Positions 45,765 through 54,585 of a stretch of 64,000 nt of DNA are shown here, one piece after another. The notes under the pieces were generated by a model, which did not search any database, was not told the DNA's origin, and was given only the letters and a program-made list of their open reading frames with translations. Origin of the DNA: Polyangium spumosum (GTDB lineage Bacteria > Myxococcota_A > Polyangia > Polyangiales > Polyangiaceae); contig NZ_WJIE01000013.1 in assembly GCF_009649845.1 (NCBI RefSeq), forward strand, positions 62,001-126,000, given 5' to 3'. Position numbers and translations under genes: made by a program. Position 1 is the first letter of the stretch; the number at the start of each line of letters is the position of its first letter.

Positions 45765-45788
45765 GCGGAGAGCGACGCTCCTCTCCGC
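45765..45788 (+). promoter_or_regulatory. Hairpin in the leader of the protease gene
   Basis: GCGGAGAG (45765-45772) and CTCTCCGC (45781-45788) form an 8-bp stem with an 8-nt loop, 10 nt before the ATG at 45799. A TTGACG hexamer lies at 45750-45755. No Shine-Dalgarno follows the hairpin, so it may modulate translation; the evidence is structural only. Confidence 0.3.
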
Positions 45789-45798
45789 ACGAACGTCC

Positions 45799-47076
45799 AT
45801 GGCAACCCCCAAACCCACGCCCAAGCCAGCACCCAGGCCCACGTCGAGCGAGCCCTCGACAGGCTTCCGCGTCGCCCTGATCCTCCTGAAGATCGTGGCG
45901 ATCGTCGGGGGGTTCGTCGCGACATGGATCTCGCTCATGGCCGCCGTCGGCATGATGACCGAGAACGGCTACGCGCGGGCGCTCATCGCGCTCGCCGTGA
46001 CGGTGCTCGTGCCGCTGGGGATCGCCGACAGGCTGCTGCCCGAGGGCAACACGAAGGGCGCAGGTAGCATCGTCACGGACGTGCTCGCGATCTTCCTGCT
46101 CGTCGTCGGGCTCGCGTTCACGGGCGCCGCGAAGTTCACGGGGTCGCTCTACGTGCGTGAAGGCGACAGGCTCGCCGCCGCAGGTCACGAGCACCTCGCC
46201 CAGGTCGCATACCTGCTCGGCGGCGTGCGCCCCACGTTCCCGGAGCCCACGCCCGCGCCTGCCGTCGACGCGGCCGTCGATGCAGGCGTCGACGCAGAGG
46301 CCACCGTCGACGCAGCCGCCGCCGAAGCGCCGGCCGACGCAGGCGCGGTGGCGCCCGCGGTCGTGGACGCCGACGCAGCCGTCGACGCGAGCGCGCCGGC
46401 CGACGCAGGCGCGATGGGCAAGGCCGAGAAGACGCCCGCCGAGCTCTTCCGCGAGCTCTCGCCGTCGGTCGTGACGATCTTCGTGGAGAAGGGCGCAGGC
46501 CGCGGCGGCGGGACGGGGTTCCTCATCGACGAGGTCGGGGTGGTCGTGACGAACCACCACGTGATCGAGGGCGCGAAGTCGGGGTGGATCAAGTTCGCCA
46601 ACAACGCGGTGTACCCCGACATCGAGGTGCTCGTGGACAACGCCGAGGTCGACCTCGCGTTGCTCGGGATCGACCTGAAGAAGCCACGCGAGGGCGACAA
46701 GGTGCCGGACGCGAAGCCACTCGAGCTCGGCGACTCGGAGAAGATCGTGGTGGGCGAGCGAGCGATCGCGATCGGCAACCCGCTCGGGCTCGAGCACACG
46801 CTGACCGACGGGCTGGTCTCGGCGCGGCGGCTCCACGAAGGGAGGCAGTGGATCCAGATCTCGGTGCCGATCTCGCCAGGAAACTCGGGCGGGCCGCTGT
46901 TCAACATGCGCGGCGAGGTGATCGGGATCAACACGGCCCAGTACGGCGGGGCGCTGGCCGGCGCGCAGAACCTGAACATGGCCGTGCCGGTGAACGAGCT
47001 GAAGCGCCTGATCAAGTCGACGTACGCCGCGCGGCGCAAGCTCGGCGCTCCGAACGCCTCCTCCAGCCAGTGGTGA
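45799..47076 (+). CDS. Membrane-anchored trypsin-like (HtrA/S1C) serine protease
   Basis: 425 residues. Three membrane helices lie in the N-terminal third (about 25-50, 58-75, 92-112), then an Ala/Asp/Val-rich linker (about 150-210, repeats such as VDAAVDAGVDAEATVDAA), then the chymotrypsin-fold protease. The catalytic triad is visible: His in VVTNHHVIEG, Asp in NAEVDLALLG, Ser in GNSGGPLF. No PDZ domain follows, unlike DegP. It probably cuts damaged or specific envelope proteins. The stop overlaps the next start as GTGA, so the substrate-binding-like protein is its likely partner. Confidence 0.88.
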   Translation: MATPKPTPKPAPRPTSSEPSTGFRVALILLKIVAIVGGFVATWISLMAAVGMMTENGYARALIALAVTVLVPLGIADRLLPEGNTKGAGSIVTDVLAIFLLVVGLAFTGAAKFTGSLYVREGDRLAAAGHEHLAQVAYLLGGVRPTFPEPTPAPAVDAAVDAGVDAEATVDAAAAEAPADAGAVAPAVVDADAAVDASAPADAGAMGKAEKTPAELFRELSPSVVTIFVEKGAGRGGGTGFLIDEVGVVVTNHHVIEGAKSGWIKFANNAVYPDIEVLVDNAEVDLALLGIDLKKPREGDKVPDAKPLELGDSEKIVVGERAIAIGNPLGLEHTLTDGLVSARRLHEGRQWIQISVPISPGNSGGPLFNMRGEVIGINTAQYGGALAGAQNLNMAVPVNELKRLIKSTYAARRKLGAPNASSSQW

Positions 47077-48605
47077 GTCCCTTGCGCCAGAAAATCGTCT
47101 TCGTCTTGCTCGTTTGCCTCCTCGGAGGGTACGGCGCGATCTTCGTGACGCGGAGCCGCGCGCAGCACACCGCGCCCGCGCCGGAGGGCGGCGGCGCCGA
47201 GGCGAGTTTGCCCGCGCCGAGCGAGAGCACGAGCGCAGCGGCGAGCGCCGCGGCGAGCGTCGCGCCCGCGCCGAACGGGAGCACGAGCGCAGGCCCCGCG
47301 CCCGTGGCGAACGGGAGCACGAGCGCGAGCGCGCCCGCCGCCGACGCAGGGACGGCGCCGCTCATGGATCGGCCGCTCAAGGTGGTCTCGCTCGGCTGGG
47401 AGCTCGCGGCGCCGGCCTTGCTCGCGAACGAGGGGCAAGCGCCGGGGCCGAAGAGCGTGTTCACCACGGCAGGGCTCGACGTGCGGGTCTCCGTGGCCGA
47501 CGCGATGAGCGTGGTCGAGGAGGCGCTCGCGCGTGGCGGCGGCGACGAGAAGGGCGCGGACGTGGCGGTGTTGCCGCTGCCGACGTTCGTCGCAGCCTAC
47601 GAGCGGCTGCGGGCGCTGTCGCCCGAGGTGTTCTTCGTGGTCGGGTTTTCCCAGGGGCGGGAGGCGTTCGCGGCGGCCGAGACGCCCAAGAAGGGCGCGC
47701 CGATCCTCGTGGGGACGCCGGGATCACCGGCGACGTTCGTCGGGTTGTTCATGCTCGACATCCAGGGCGTGCCGGCTTCGTCGGTGAAGATCGTCGCGCC
47801 GGGCAGCCGCGAGGAGAAGGACGCGTCGTACGTCGCGTTCGACCGGATGGAGATGGGCGCGGACGCGGCCGCGGGGCACAAGATCGTGCTGACGACGGCG
47901 GACACGCCGAAGCTCGTGCCGCTCGTGGCCGTCGCGCCGCGTGGGCTCATCGCGGACAAGGAGCGCGCGCTCGCGGCGCTCGCGGACGGGTTCTCGAAGG
48001 GGCAGAGCATGCTCGCCAAGGATCCGCCGGGCGGGGCGCGGATCGTGGCGGCGGCGAAGGGCGCGCCGGAGCCACTCGCGCTGCTCAGGCGGCTCGGGGA
48101 CATGAAGTCGGCGTCGCTCCGGGACAACACGAAGCTCGCGGGGCTCGCGGGGCGCGGGGCGCTCACGTTGCAGACGTTGTTCGGGCGGACGTGGCAGCTC
48201 TATCGCGCGGCCTCGCTCCTCGCGACGCCGCCGCCATCGCCGCCGCCGATCGCGACGAGCGTGATCGCGACGCTCGCGCGATCGGGCTTCGGCACCCTGC
48301 CCGAGATGAGCGGCGAGGGGGGCGGCGACCTGGAGGGCACGAAGTCGCTCGTGGAGTTCCGCCAGGAGAAGCTCGACGAGGAGGCGCTGATCGACACGAT
48401 CGGGCTGCTCGCGGCGGTGTTCGAGCGGAACGTGCTGCGCGTGGCGGTGGCGGGCGCGGCGGGCCCGGGGAGCGTCGACGCGGCGAAGACGAAGAAGGTG
48501 ATCGAGGCGGCGGCGGGGCGCTACAACCTCCAACCTTGGCGGCTCGTGGCGCAGAAGAGGACCGGCTCGAAGGGCGCGGTGGTGATGGTGATGGAGCGGC
48601 CTTGA
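47073..48605 (+). CDS. Exported substrate-binding-like protein
   Basis: 510 residues from GTG 47073 (GTGA overlap with the protease stop). An uncleaved-looking N-terminal helix (about 5-25) leads to a Ser/Ala/Pro-rich spacer with NGSTSA repeats, then a domain resembling NMT1/taurine-type periplasmic binding proteins (LKVVSLGWELAAPALL, ADVAVLPLPTFVAAYE, ILVGTPGSPATFVGLFML). No ABC transporter genes are adjacent, so the binding domain may serve as a sensor or adaptor for the coupled protease. The ligand is unknown. Confidence 0.6.
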   Translation: MSPLRQKIVFVLLVCLLGGYGAIFVTRSRAQHTAPAPEGGGAEASLPAPSESTSAAASAAASVAPAPNGSTSAGPAPVANGSTSASAPAADAGTAPLMDRPLKVVSLGWELAAPALLANEGQAPGPKSVFTTAGLDVRVSVADAMSVVEEALARGGGDEKGADVAVLPLPTFVAAYERLRALSPEVFFVVGFSQGREAFAAAETPKKGAPILVGTPGSPATFVGLFMLDIQGVPASSVKIVAPGSREEKDASYVAFDRMEMGADAAAGHKIVLTTADTPKLVPLVAVAPRGLIADKERALAALADGFSKGQSMLAKDPPGGARIVAAAKGAPEPLALLRRLGDMKSASLRDNTKLAGLAGRGALTLQTLFGRTWQLYRAASLLATPPPSPPPIATSVIATLARSGFGTLPEMSGEGGGDLEGTKSLVEFRQEKLDEEALIDTIGLLAAVFERNVLRVAVAGAAGPGSVDAAKTKKVIEAAAGRYNLQPWRLVAQKRTGSKGAVVMVMERP

Positions 48606-48636
48606 GCGAGGGCCGCGGCGAGCGGAGGGCGAGGGC

Positions 48637-49029
48637 ATGTTGAGGATCCTGCGCGAACAGGTCGATGCGCTGCGCCAGGAGGAGCTCGAGGCATACCGGG
48701 AGCGCGTGCTCGGGCAGATCCGCGAGATTTTTCCGGCGCAATGGTCCGCGCTCGGCGAGGAGGGCGCGGGCGCGCTCGTCGACCGGGGGCTCGGGCGCGC
48801 GGCGCGGCATGGATGCAAATCGGAGGGGGACGTGTTCCGCTACGTGTCGCTGATGCTGGTGCTCGGCCCCGATTTCGAGGAAGATCCGGCCCTGCCCTGG
48901 GTGCGCGAGATCCTGGGCGAACCCGAGGCGAGCGGCTGGCAGAAGATGAGCGCTCTCATGGACCGAGCCATCGAATGGGTACGCGAGCGCGACGCGCCGG
49001 CGTGTGAACACGAGGTGGGTCATGAGTGA
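48637..49029 (+). CDS. Small T6SS-linked accessory protein
   Basis: 130 residues, helical, opening MLRILREQVDALRQEELEAYRERVL with the later block SLMLVLGPDFEEDPALPWVREIL. Proteins of this size and pattern (REQ... helix, LMxxxGxDFxxDPxLPW) are often found beside PAAR, LysM or effector genes of type VI secretion loci. Its exact job is not established; cargo loading or adaptor is the likely role. The stop overlaps the next start by 8 bp (ATGAGTGA), tying it to the M15 peptidase. Confidence 0.6.
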   Translation: MLRILREQVDALRQEELEAYRERVLGQIREIFPAQWSALGEEGAGALVDRGLGRAARHGCKSEGDVFRYVSLMLVLGPDFEEDPALPWVREILGEPEASGWQKMSALMDRAIEWVRERDAPACEHEVGHE

Positions 49030-50128
49030 AGGCGATGTGCCGATCCCGCTCCCGCGGCCGCGGCCGGAGCGGCCGGAGGATCAGCTCCAGAACGCGAACC
49101 AGGCCGCCTCGCAGATGCCGGCGTCCGAGGCCGGCGCGTGCACCGGGGATTGCCCGCAGGGCTTCAAGCTCGAATACAAGAGCCGCTACACGGAGCAGGG
49201 GCAGACGGACACGACGCCGAACCGGTACACGAAAGAGGTATGGGTGCCGGCGAAGGAGTTCATCTTCCTCATCGGGCAGGATCGAAAGATCTCGGTCCGG
49301 ACGAACCCGCCGCAGGCCGACGCGGAGTGGGAGGTGAAGCCGATCGGGAGCCACAGCGGGACGCCGACGCCGAACAAGGGAAAGGGCGCGGAGTTCACGT
49401 TCGTCCCGAAGGTGACGGCGTCGCAGCGGCCCGTGCAAGGGTCGAAGACGCGGAACCAGCCGGTGGGTTACGAGATCACGGTGAAGCTGACGAGCGGGCG
49501 GTCGGCGACGCTGACGGAGAAGATCGAGCAGGACGTGCGCGACATCATCCGGCAGGAGTACGTCGATTATCGATCGCTGCCAGCGAAGAAGACGTCGCTG
49601 CACGTGCCTTATCGGGACCAGATCGTGACGGCGCCGCGGCAGGAGTTCCTCAACAACAACAACTACGCCGCGGACAGGGTGGTGCTGAACTCCGGAATGC
49701 TCGAGCTCCTGGAGGCCGTCGAGGCGGAGTACGGGGAGACGGTGACCGTGAACAGCTCCTGGCGGTGCCCGCAACGCAACAAGGCGGTCGGGGGCGTGCC
49801 GAACTCGAACCACCAGCACGGCGGCGCGATCGACATGAAGCCCAACGGGTACACCGCGGGGACGCAGGCAGGCCGGATCGCAATGCTGAACCTCTACCGG
49901 GCGGCCTTGCGGGCGAAAGACAACGCCGGCGGTCGAATGGTGCTGCTCGAGAGGAACTCGAAGGCGCTGCACACGGGCAATACGGATCTGCCGCAGCCGA
50001 ACGCAGCGAACCCGGACAAGAACAGCGACGGGCTCCGGGACAACGACGCGGCGTCGATCACGAAGCTGAACAACGCGTCGCACGTGCACATCGACAAGGA
50101 GCCGCCGGGCGGCGGGAATGACGATTAG
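49022..50128 (+). CDS. M15-type peptidoglycan peptidase, putative T6SS effector
   Basis: 368 residues from ATG 49022 with GAGGTGGG upstream. The N-terminus carries DVPIPLPRPRP, then a Cys pair (GACTGDCPQ) and a beta-rich middle domain. The C-terminal Peptidase_M15_3-type domain shows VNSSWRCPQRNKAVGG and the metal site SNHQHGGAIDM (SxHxxGxAxD type), with a final HVHIDKE. It should cut D-amino-acid bonds in peptidoglycan. It has no signal peptide, which fits T6SS delivery with the accessory protein encoded just before. No immunity gene is visible next to it. Confidence 0.75.
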   Translation: MSEGDVPIPLPRPRPERPEDQLQNANQAASQMPASEAGACTGDCPQGFKLEYKSRYTEQGQTDTTPNRYTKEVWVPAKEFIFLIGQDRKISVRTNPPQADAEWEVKPIGSHSGTPTPNKGKGAEFTFVPKVTASQRPVQGSKTRNQPVGYEITVKLTSGRSATLTEKIEQDVRDIIRQEYVDYRSLPAKKTSLHVPYRDQIVTAPRQEFLNNNNYAADRVVLNSGMLELLEAVEAEYGETVTVNSSWRCPQRNKAVGGVPNSNHQHGGAIDMKPNGYTAGTQAGRIAMLNLYRAALRAKDNAGGRMVLLERNSKALHTGNTDLPQPNAANPDKNSDGLRDNDAASITKLNNASHVHIDKEPPGGGNDD

Positions 50129-50162
50129 GCCCGTTCCATATCGATCGACCCAGGAGAACCTC

Positions 50163-50789
50163 ATGAGCAAGCCGTATACCCGCCTCGACAAGAACAACGC
50201 CGCCGTCCTGCTCGTCGACCACCAGGCCGGCCTTCTGTCGCTCGTCCGCGATTTCGATCCGGACAAGTTCAAGAACAACGTGCTGGCGCTCGCCGACCTG
50301 GCGAAATATTTCAAATTGCCGACGATCTTGACGACGAGCTTCGAGGAGGGACCAAACGGCCCGCTCGTGCCGGAGCTGAAGCAGACCTTCCCCGACGCGC
50401 CGTTCATCGCGCGGCCGGGGCAGATCAACGCCTGGGACAACGAGGACTTCGTCGCGGCCGTCAAGGCGACGGGGAAGAAGCAGCTCATCCTCGCGGGCGT
50501 CGTCACCGAGGTCTGCGTGGCATTCCCGGCGCTCTCGGCGATCGCGGAAGGTTATGAGGTCTTCGTCGTCACGGACGCCTCGGGCACGTTCAACGAGGTG
50601 ACCCGAGACGCCGCGTGGAATCGTATGGCCGCCGCCGGCGCGCAGCTCATGACCTGGTTCGGCGTGGCCTGCGAGCTGCACCGCGATTGGCGCAACGACG
50701 TGGAGGGCCTCGCCGCCCTGTTCTCGAACCACATCCCGGATTACCGGAACCTGATCACCGCCTACACGACGCTCAAAGCGAGCAAGTAA
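50163..50789 (+). CDS. Isochorismatase-family hydrolase
   Basis: 208 residues from ATG 50163 with AGGAG 7 nt upstream; an upstream in-frame ATG at 50118 overlaps the previous gene and is less likely. Family features are the catalytic Asp in AVLLVDHQAG and the nucleophilic Cys in VVTEVCVAFP after LILAGV. It is close to YcaC-like members; the substrate is unknown. Despite its position after the M15 peptidase, nothing suggests immunity. Confidence 0.9.
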   Translation: MSKPYTRLDKNNAAVLLVDHQAGLLSLVRDFDPDKFKNNVLALADLAKYFKLPTILTTSFEEGPNGPLVPELKQTFPDAPFIARPGQINAWDNEDFVAAVKATGKKQLILAGVVTEVCVAFPALSAIAEGYEVFVVTDASGTFNEVTRDAAWNRMAAAGAQLMTWFGVACELHRDWRNDVEGLAALFSNHIPDYRNLITAYTTLKASK

Positions 50790-50820
50790 CCCGCGCGCCC
50801 CGAGGCCGCCGCGCCGCGCC

Positions 50821-51732
50821 TCACTGCGATTCGACGGCGATCTCGTTGCCCCTCACGTCCGTGGCCACGGCCCGGACGCGGAGGAGGCCGCTCGTGACGG
50901 TGCCGACGAGGCCCGTGAACGTGAAATCGATCTCGGACGCGGACATCGTATTGTTGTATTTTTGCGGGCGCACGAGGATGCCCTCGTGGTTCGGGTCGTC
51001 GACGACGGCGTCGGACGCGGGCGCGGTATAGGCGCGGTTCCACGCCTCGATGTCGTAGACCCGCTCCGAGAGGGGCCTGAGGCCCGAAAGGACGGCCCCG
51101 GCGTCGGCCTCGAAGGTGGCGACCGAGACGCTGCGCAAATCGAGCTCGCCGGCAGGCACGCGGGTCGTGATCGTGATCCGGGGCTCGAGGGGGTTCGTCA
51201 TGTCCACCTTGCCGATCTCCAGCGTCGGCGCGCCCTTGTCGGCGTAAGGCAGGACGTCGAGCGGGTGGACGCAGTCCTTCCGGTCGTCGCCGGGCTTGCG
51301 AATCTCGAAGTGCAGGTGCGCAAAGCCATTCGTGGCCTTGCCGCTGAGGGCGATGACGTCGCCGGGGTCGACGCTGTCCCCGACGTCGACCTCGACCGAG
51401 GAGCAATGAATGTAGGTGCTGTAGTAGTCGCCGTGATCGACCTTGACCATCATGCCGCCGGCGCTCGTGTTCTCCTGAACCTCGGTCACCCTGCCCGCGG
51501 CGATGGCGTGGACGTCGGTCCCCTCGGGCACGGCGATGTCGATGCCACGATGAAAGTCGTAGACGTCGTCGTCCGTGCGGACACGAGGGCCGAACGTGGA
51601 GGAGAGCGGAAAATCGCCCCCGGTCTCGGCGCTGACCGGCCAGACGACCGATCCATCAGCGCCACACCCGGCGAGGAAAAGCGCACTCGAACATACGAGG
51701 ACCCAAGAACCCCGCAACCATAAGGAACTCAT
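50821..51732 (-). CDS. M23-family metallopeptidase lipoprotein (LytM)
   Basis: 303 residues with signal ending LFLAGC. The LytM zinc site is complete: HRGIDIAVP (His...Asp) and HLHFE (HxH), with SAGGMMVKVDHGDYYSTYIH between. A beta-sandwich C-terminal half follows (about 175-303). It probably cleaves peptide cross-links in peptidoglycan or acts in cell-wall remodelling. A TACAAT hexamer lies one base before the ATG; if it is the -10, translation may begin a few codons later. Confidence 0.9.
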   Translation of the reverse strand: MSSLWLRGSWVLVCSSALFLAGCGADGSVVWPVSAETGGDFPLSSTFGPRVRTDDDVYDFHRGIDIAVPEGTDVHAIAAGRVTEVQENTSAGGMMVKVDHGDYYSTYIHCSSVEVDVGDSVDPGDVIALSGKATNGFAHLHFEIRKPGDDRKDCVHPLDVLPYADKGAPTLEIGKVDMTNPLEPRITITTRVPAGELDLRSVSVATFEADAGAVLSGLRPLSERVYDIEAWNRAYTAPASDAVVDDPNHEGILVRPQKYNNTMSASEIDFTFTGLVGTVTSGLLRVRAVATDVRGNEIAVESQ

Positions 51733-51804
51733 GATTGTAGGATATCATTCGCAGTCGGCGCGGGGAGAGAAATGCACTTTCCGGGCGTCGTCGCCCAGGG
51801 CTGA

Positions 51805-54048
51805 TCAGGGAAGGGCGGCGCCCTGAGGCAGCTCCGCGCGAAAAATCGGCGCGAGAAGGTCCCGCGCGAGCTGGACCTCGACGAGATCGAGGACCGGGCT
51901 CTCGGCGACCTTGCGCAAGCGGTCCTTCGCCGCAGGGTCGCCGGACGCGCGGCGCGACATGGCCGTGTAAAACTCCGCCTCGACGCGCTGCGCCTCGTTC
52001 TGGGCAGAGGCGCGCAGGCCGTCGTCGGTCATCCGCCCGAGCGCCCACTGCGCGAGCTTCACGACCCACGCGTCCCGATCACCGTTCGTCGAGAGCGCAC
52101 GCAAGGTCGTGTCGTCCGGGGCGGCGCGGAGCTCTCGTTCGAGCAGGTAGAGCCACAGGCCGCCGTAGATGCGCTCTTCCTGGTCGACGTCGGCTTCGAG
52201 GCCCTGGCGGACGGCCGCACGCGCAGCCTCGAGGTCACGCCGCACGAGCGCACGCGAGGCGACCTGGAGGACCGTTGCGCCGAGCGCAGGACGATCGGTG
52301 GCCGCCACGGCGAGGGCCCGATCATGGGCGCGCCGCGCCGCCTTGGCGTCGCCGTACGCCTCGAGCACGCGGCCGAGCAAGGTCTCGGCCCGCGCGCGTC
52401 TCCCCGCGTCGCCGCGTTGCGTGCGCGAGGCGAGCGCCGCCGAGAGCGCCTCGGAGAGCTCGGCCTTGGCCGCGTCGTGGGCCTTGAGGTCGCGCTGGAT
52501 CTCGAAGGCGAGCAGGTGCGCCTCGGCGAGGTCGCCGAGCGCGACACGCGCGTCGGGCGCGCCGTACGCGCGGCGCAGGTTGTCGAGCGCGGCCGTCGCG
52601 TCCTTGGCTTGTCGATCGGCGCGCGCGACGGCGAGCCACGCAGAGACGGAGGGCTCGCCCTTCGCCGCGGCCACATAGAGCGGGCGCGCCGCTTCGAGGT
52701 TGCCCGTGCGCACCTCGACGGAGGCCATGAGCCAGCGCAGGCGCGCCGGCGTGGGTTCGAGGCCGGCGTTCGTGATCTCGGGGCGATCGGCCGCGGCGAG
52801 CAGGGGCCCCGCGGCGCGGAAGGTGCGGCGCACGGCGTCGATGTCGCCCGCGTCGGCGTCGACGGCCATGCCCTCGAGGACGATGCGGGTCGCAGCCGCG
52901 ACGAAGCGCGGGTTCGGCTGCGCGCCGAGCGCGCCCGCGAGCACGGCCGGCGCGCCCTCGGACATGCCGAGCTGCACGAGCTGCTCGGCGAGCAGGGCCG
53001 AGAGGCGGAGGTTCTTCGGGTCCTTGCGGTAGGCCTCGAGCACGCTGCCCCAGACGCCCGCCTCGACGAGGCGCGGATCGAGCCGCTCTTCGCGGTCGTC
53101 CTCCTCCGTCGTGGGCGCGCCCTCGCTGGCGAAGGCCGCCGCGAGCATCTCCCACGCCTGCGCGTCGCCCTCCTCCGAGGCGACGATGAGGCTGCGGCGG
53201 AGCATGGGCTCGGTGATGAGGCGGACCTCGGTGCTCTCGATCCGCGACAAGGCGCCCTGGGCGTCGCCGTGGCGGGCGAAGATCGACGCGAGCATCGCCG
53301 CGCCCGTCTCGATGGAGCGGGCGGCCTCCATGCCCTCGGCGCGCTCGGGGCGCTTGCCGGTCTGCCGGAAGATGCGGTTGATCTCGATGCCCCGCCCGAC
53401 CCAGGCCTCGATCGCTTTCGCCGCGGCGTCGAGCGTCTCGCCGGAGGGATCCACCATGGCGCGGGCGGCGAGATAACGCGCCTCGGCGCCGAGACGAACG
53501 CCGGGGCTGCCCGCGTGGGTGTCGCCGATCCAGCGCTCGAGGTTCTTGATGTGCTCGTCGAGCTCGGCGCGGCCAGGCGCGCTCTCGCCGAGCGCGGCGG
53601 CGCGCATGCGCATGAGCGCGTGGACGCGCCCCTCGTCGCCGAGCGCCGAGAGGTGCTTGATCGCGCCGTCGAGCGCGCGCGCGCCGGCCGCGTCGACCAT
53701 CGCGCCTTGCCCCTCGCCGACGCGGACGAGGTAGAGGGCGCCCATCACGCTGGAGGTCCCTCGCTCGGGCTCTCCGAGGGCGAAGCGACGCTCGGCGTGC
53801 GCGAGCTGGCGGCGCACGACGCCCGCGACGAGGCCGAGGCGCTCCGGGGTGCGGGAACCGTCTTGCAGGACCTTGGCGAGCGAGCTGGAGAAGTCCGCGT
53901 CCTGGACGTCCACCGGGCGGACGGGGCCCTCGATGGTCGGCACGGGGGTCTTCGCGGGTTGTGCCGGCGCCCCGCAGCCCGCGGCGAGGAGCGAGACGAG
54001 GATGGCTCGGGCGAAAGCGCGCGCGCGGGGCGAAGATCTCGGAGGCAT
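51805..54048 (-). CDS. TPR-type lipoprotein
   Basis: 747 residues from ATG 54048 with a signal ending LLAAGC (the frame is open to a GTG at 54084). The mature protein is a long run of helical repeats of TPR spacing (for example GAMVDAAGARALDGAIKHLSALGDEGRVHALMRM, AYGDAKAARRAHDRAL; quoted in parts only), with no enzymatic motif. It probably acts as a scaffold in the periplasm or outer membrane. The 72 bp after it lead into the M23 gene; the PilZ gene lies 102 bp upstream on the same strand. Confidence 0.75.
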   Translation of the reverse strand: MPPRSSPRARAFARAILVSLLAAGCGAPAQPAKTPVPTIEGPVRPVDVQDADFSSSLAKVLQDGSRTPERLGLVAGVVRRQLAHAERRFALGEPERGTSSVMGALYLVRVGEGQGAMVDAAGARALDGAIKHLSALGDEGRVHALMRMRAAALGESAPGRAELDEHIKNLERWIGDTHAGSPGVRLGAEARYLAARAMVDPSGETLDAAAKAIEAWVGRGIEINRIFRQTGKRPERAEGMEAARSIETGAAMLASIFARHGDAQGALSRIESTEVRLITEPMLRRSLIVASEEGDAQAWEMLAAAFASEGAPTTEEDDREERLDPRLVEAGVWGSVLEAYRKDPKNLRLSALLAEQLVQLGMSEGAPAVLAGALGAQPNPRFVAAATRIVLEGMAVDADAGDIDAVRRTFRAAGPLLAAADRPEITNAGLEPTPARLRWLMASVEVRTGNLEAARPLYVAAAKGEPSVSAWLAVARADRQAKDATAALDNLRRAYGAPDARVALGDLAEAHLLAFEIQRDLKAHDAAKAELSEALSAALASRTQRGDAGRRARAETLLGRVLEAYGDAKAARRAHDRALAVAATDRPALGATVLQVASRALVRRDLEAARAAVRQGLEADVDQEERIYGGLWLYLLERELRAAPDDTTLRALSTNGDRDAWVVKLAQWALGRMTDDGLRASAQNEAQRVEAEFYTAMSRRASGDPAAKDRLRKVAESPVLDLVEVQLARDLLAPIFRAELPQGAALP

Positions 54049-54150
54049 CTTCGCGGAGTGTACACGGCGGCGGCGATCCTGCACGAGGCGACGAGGCGCT
54101 CGCGTGCTCGGAGACCAGGAGAGACGAAACGAGCTCCTTCGAGCTTACGT

Positions 54151-54543
54151 CTACATGTTCGGCTTGTGTCCGAGCAGCTTGCCGGCGAGCTCTTCACCGA
54201 GCTCGTTCGCCATGAGCCGCTCGACGATGGCCTCGGTCTCGCGCCGCTCTTTGTCGTCGTTGTACTGGAACTCGATGCCCATGCCGGCGGGAGAGTCGGG
54301 CGTCGCGTCGACGGGGCGCACGATCCACTTGACCCGGCCGCGCAGGCGGAGGGGCTCGGCGAGGTTCTTGATGCTGAGCGCGAAGACGAACTCGGTGTTC
54401 ACGTCGAGGGGCCGGTCGGTGCGGATGAACGTGCCGCCCTTCGAGATGTTGCGCGTGTAGTCGGCGAAGAACGTGTTGAGCCGCTTGTACTCGACGTTCA
54501 GCTCGATGGCCGCGCGGCCTCCGGTACTTCGCCGGTCGCTCAC
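54151..54543 (-). CDS. PilZ-domain protein of the myxobacterial paralogous type
   Basis: 130 residues from GTG 54543. The PilZ core (about 8-105) has RAAIELNVEYKRL, NISKGGTFIRT (the N/DxSxxG part of the cyclic-di-GMP site) and GMGIEFQY. The second Arg motif (RxxxR) is present only as RRSTGGR at the start, so c-di-GMP binding is possible but not certain. Short single-domain PilZ proteins of this type are numerous in myxobacteria and often tied to motility and surface behaviour. It is divergent from the acyl-CoA ligase, with only 42 bp between. Confidence 0.85.
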   Translation of the reverse strand: MSDRRSTGGRAAIELNVEYKRLNTFFADYTRNISKGGTFIRTDRPLDVNTEFVFALSIKNLAEPLRLRGRVKWIVRPVDATPDSPAGMGIEFQYNDDKERRETEAIVERLMANELGEELAGKLLGHKPNM

Positions 54544-54573
54544 GGGAGTAACCTATCCGCAACGTCGCGAGAC

Positions 54574-54579
54574 TACAAT
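54574..54579 (+). promoter_or_regulatory. -10 element placing the transcription start at the ATG (leaderless)
   Basis: TACAAT (one mismatch to TATAAT) ends 6 nt before the ATG of the acyl-CoA ligase (54586). The transcript should begin at or next to the A of the start codon, so the mRNA would be leaderless. No clear -35 is visible. Confidence 0.45.
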
Positions 54580-54585
54580 CCGGGC

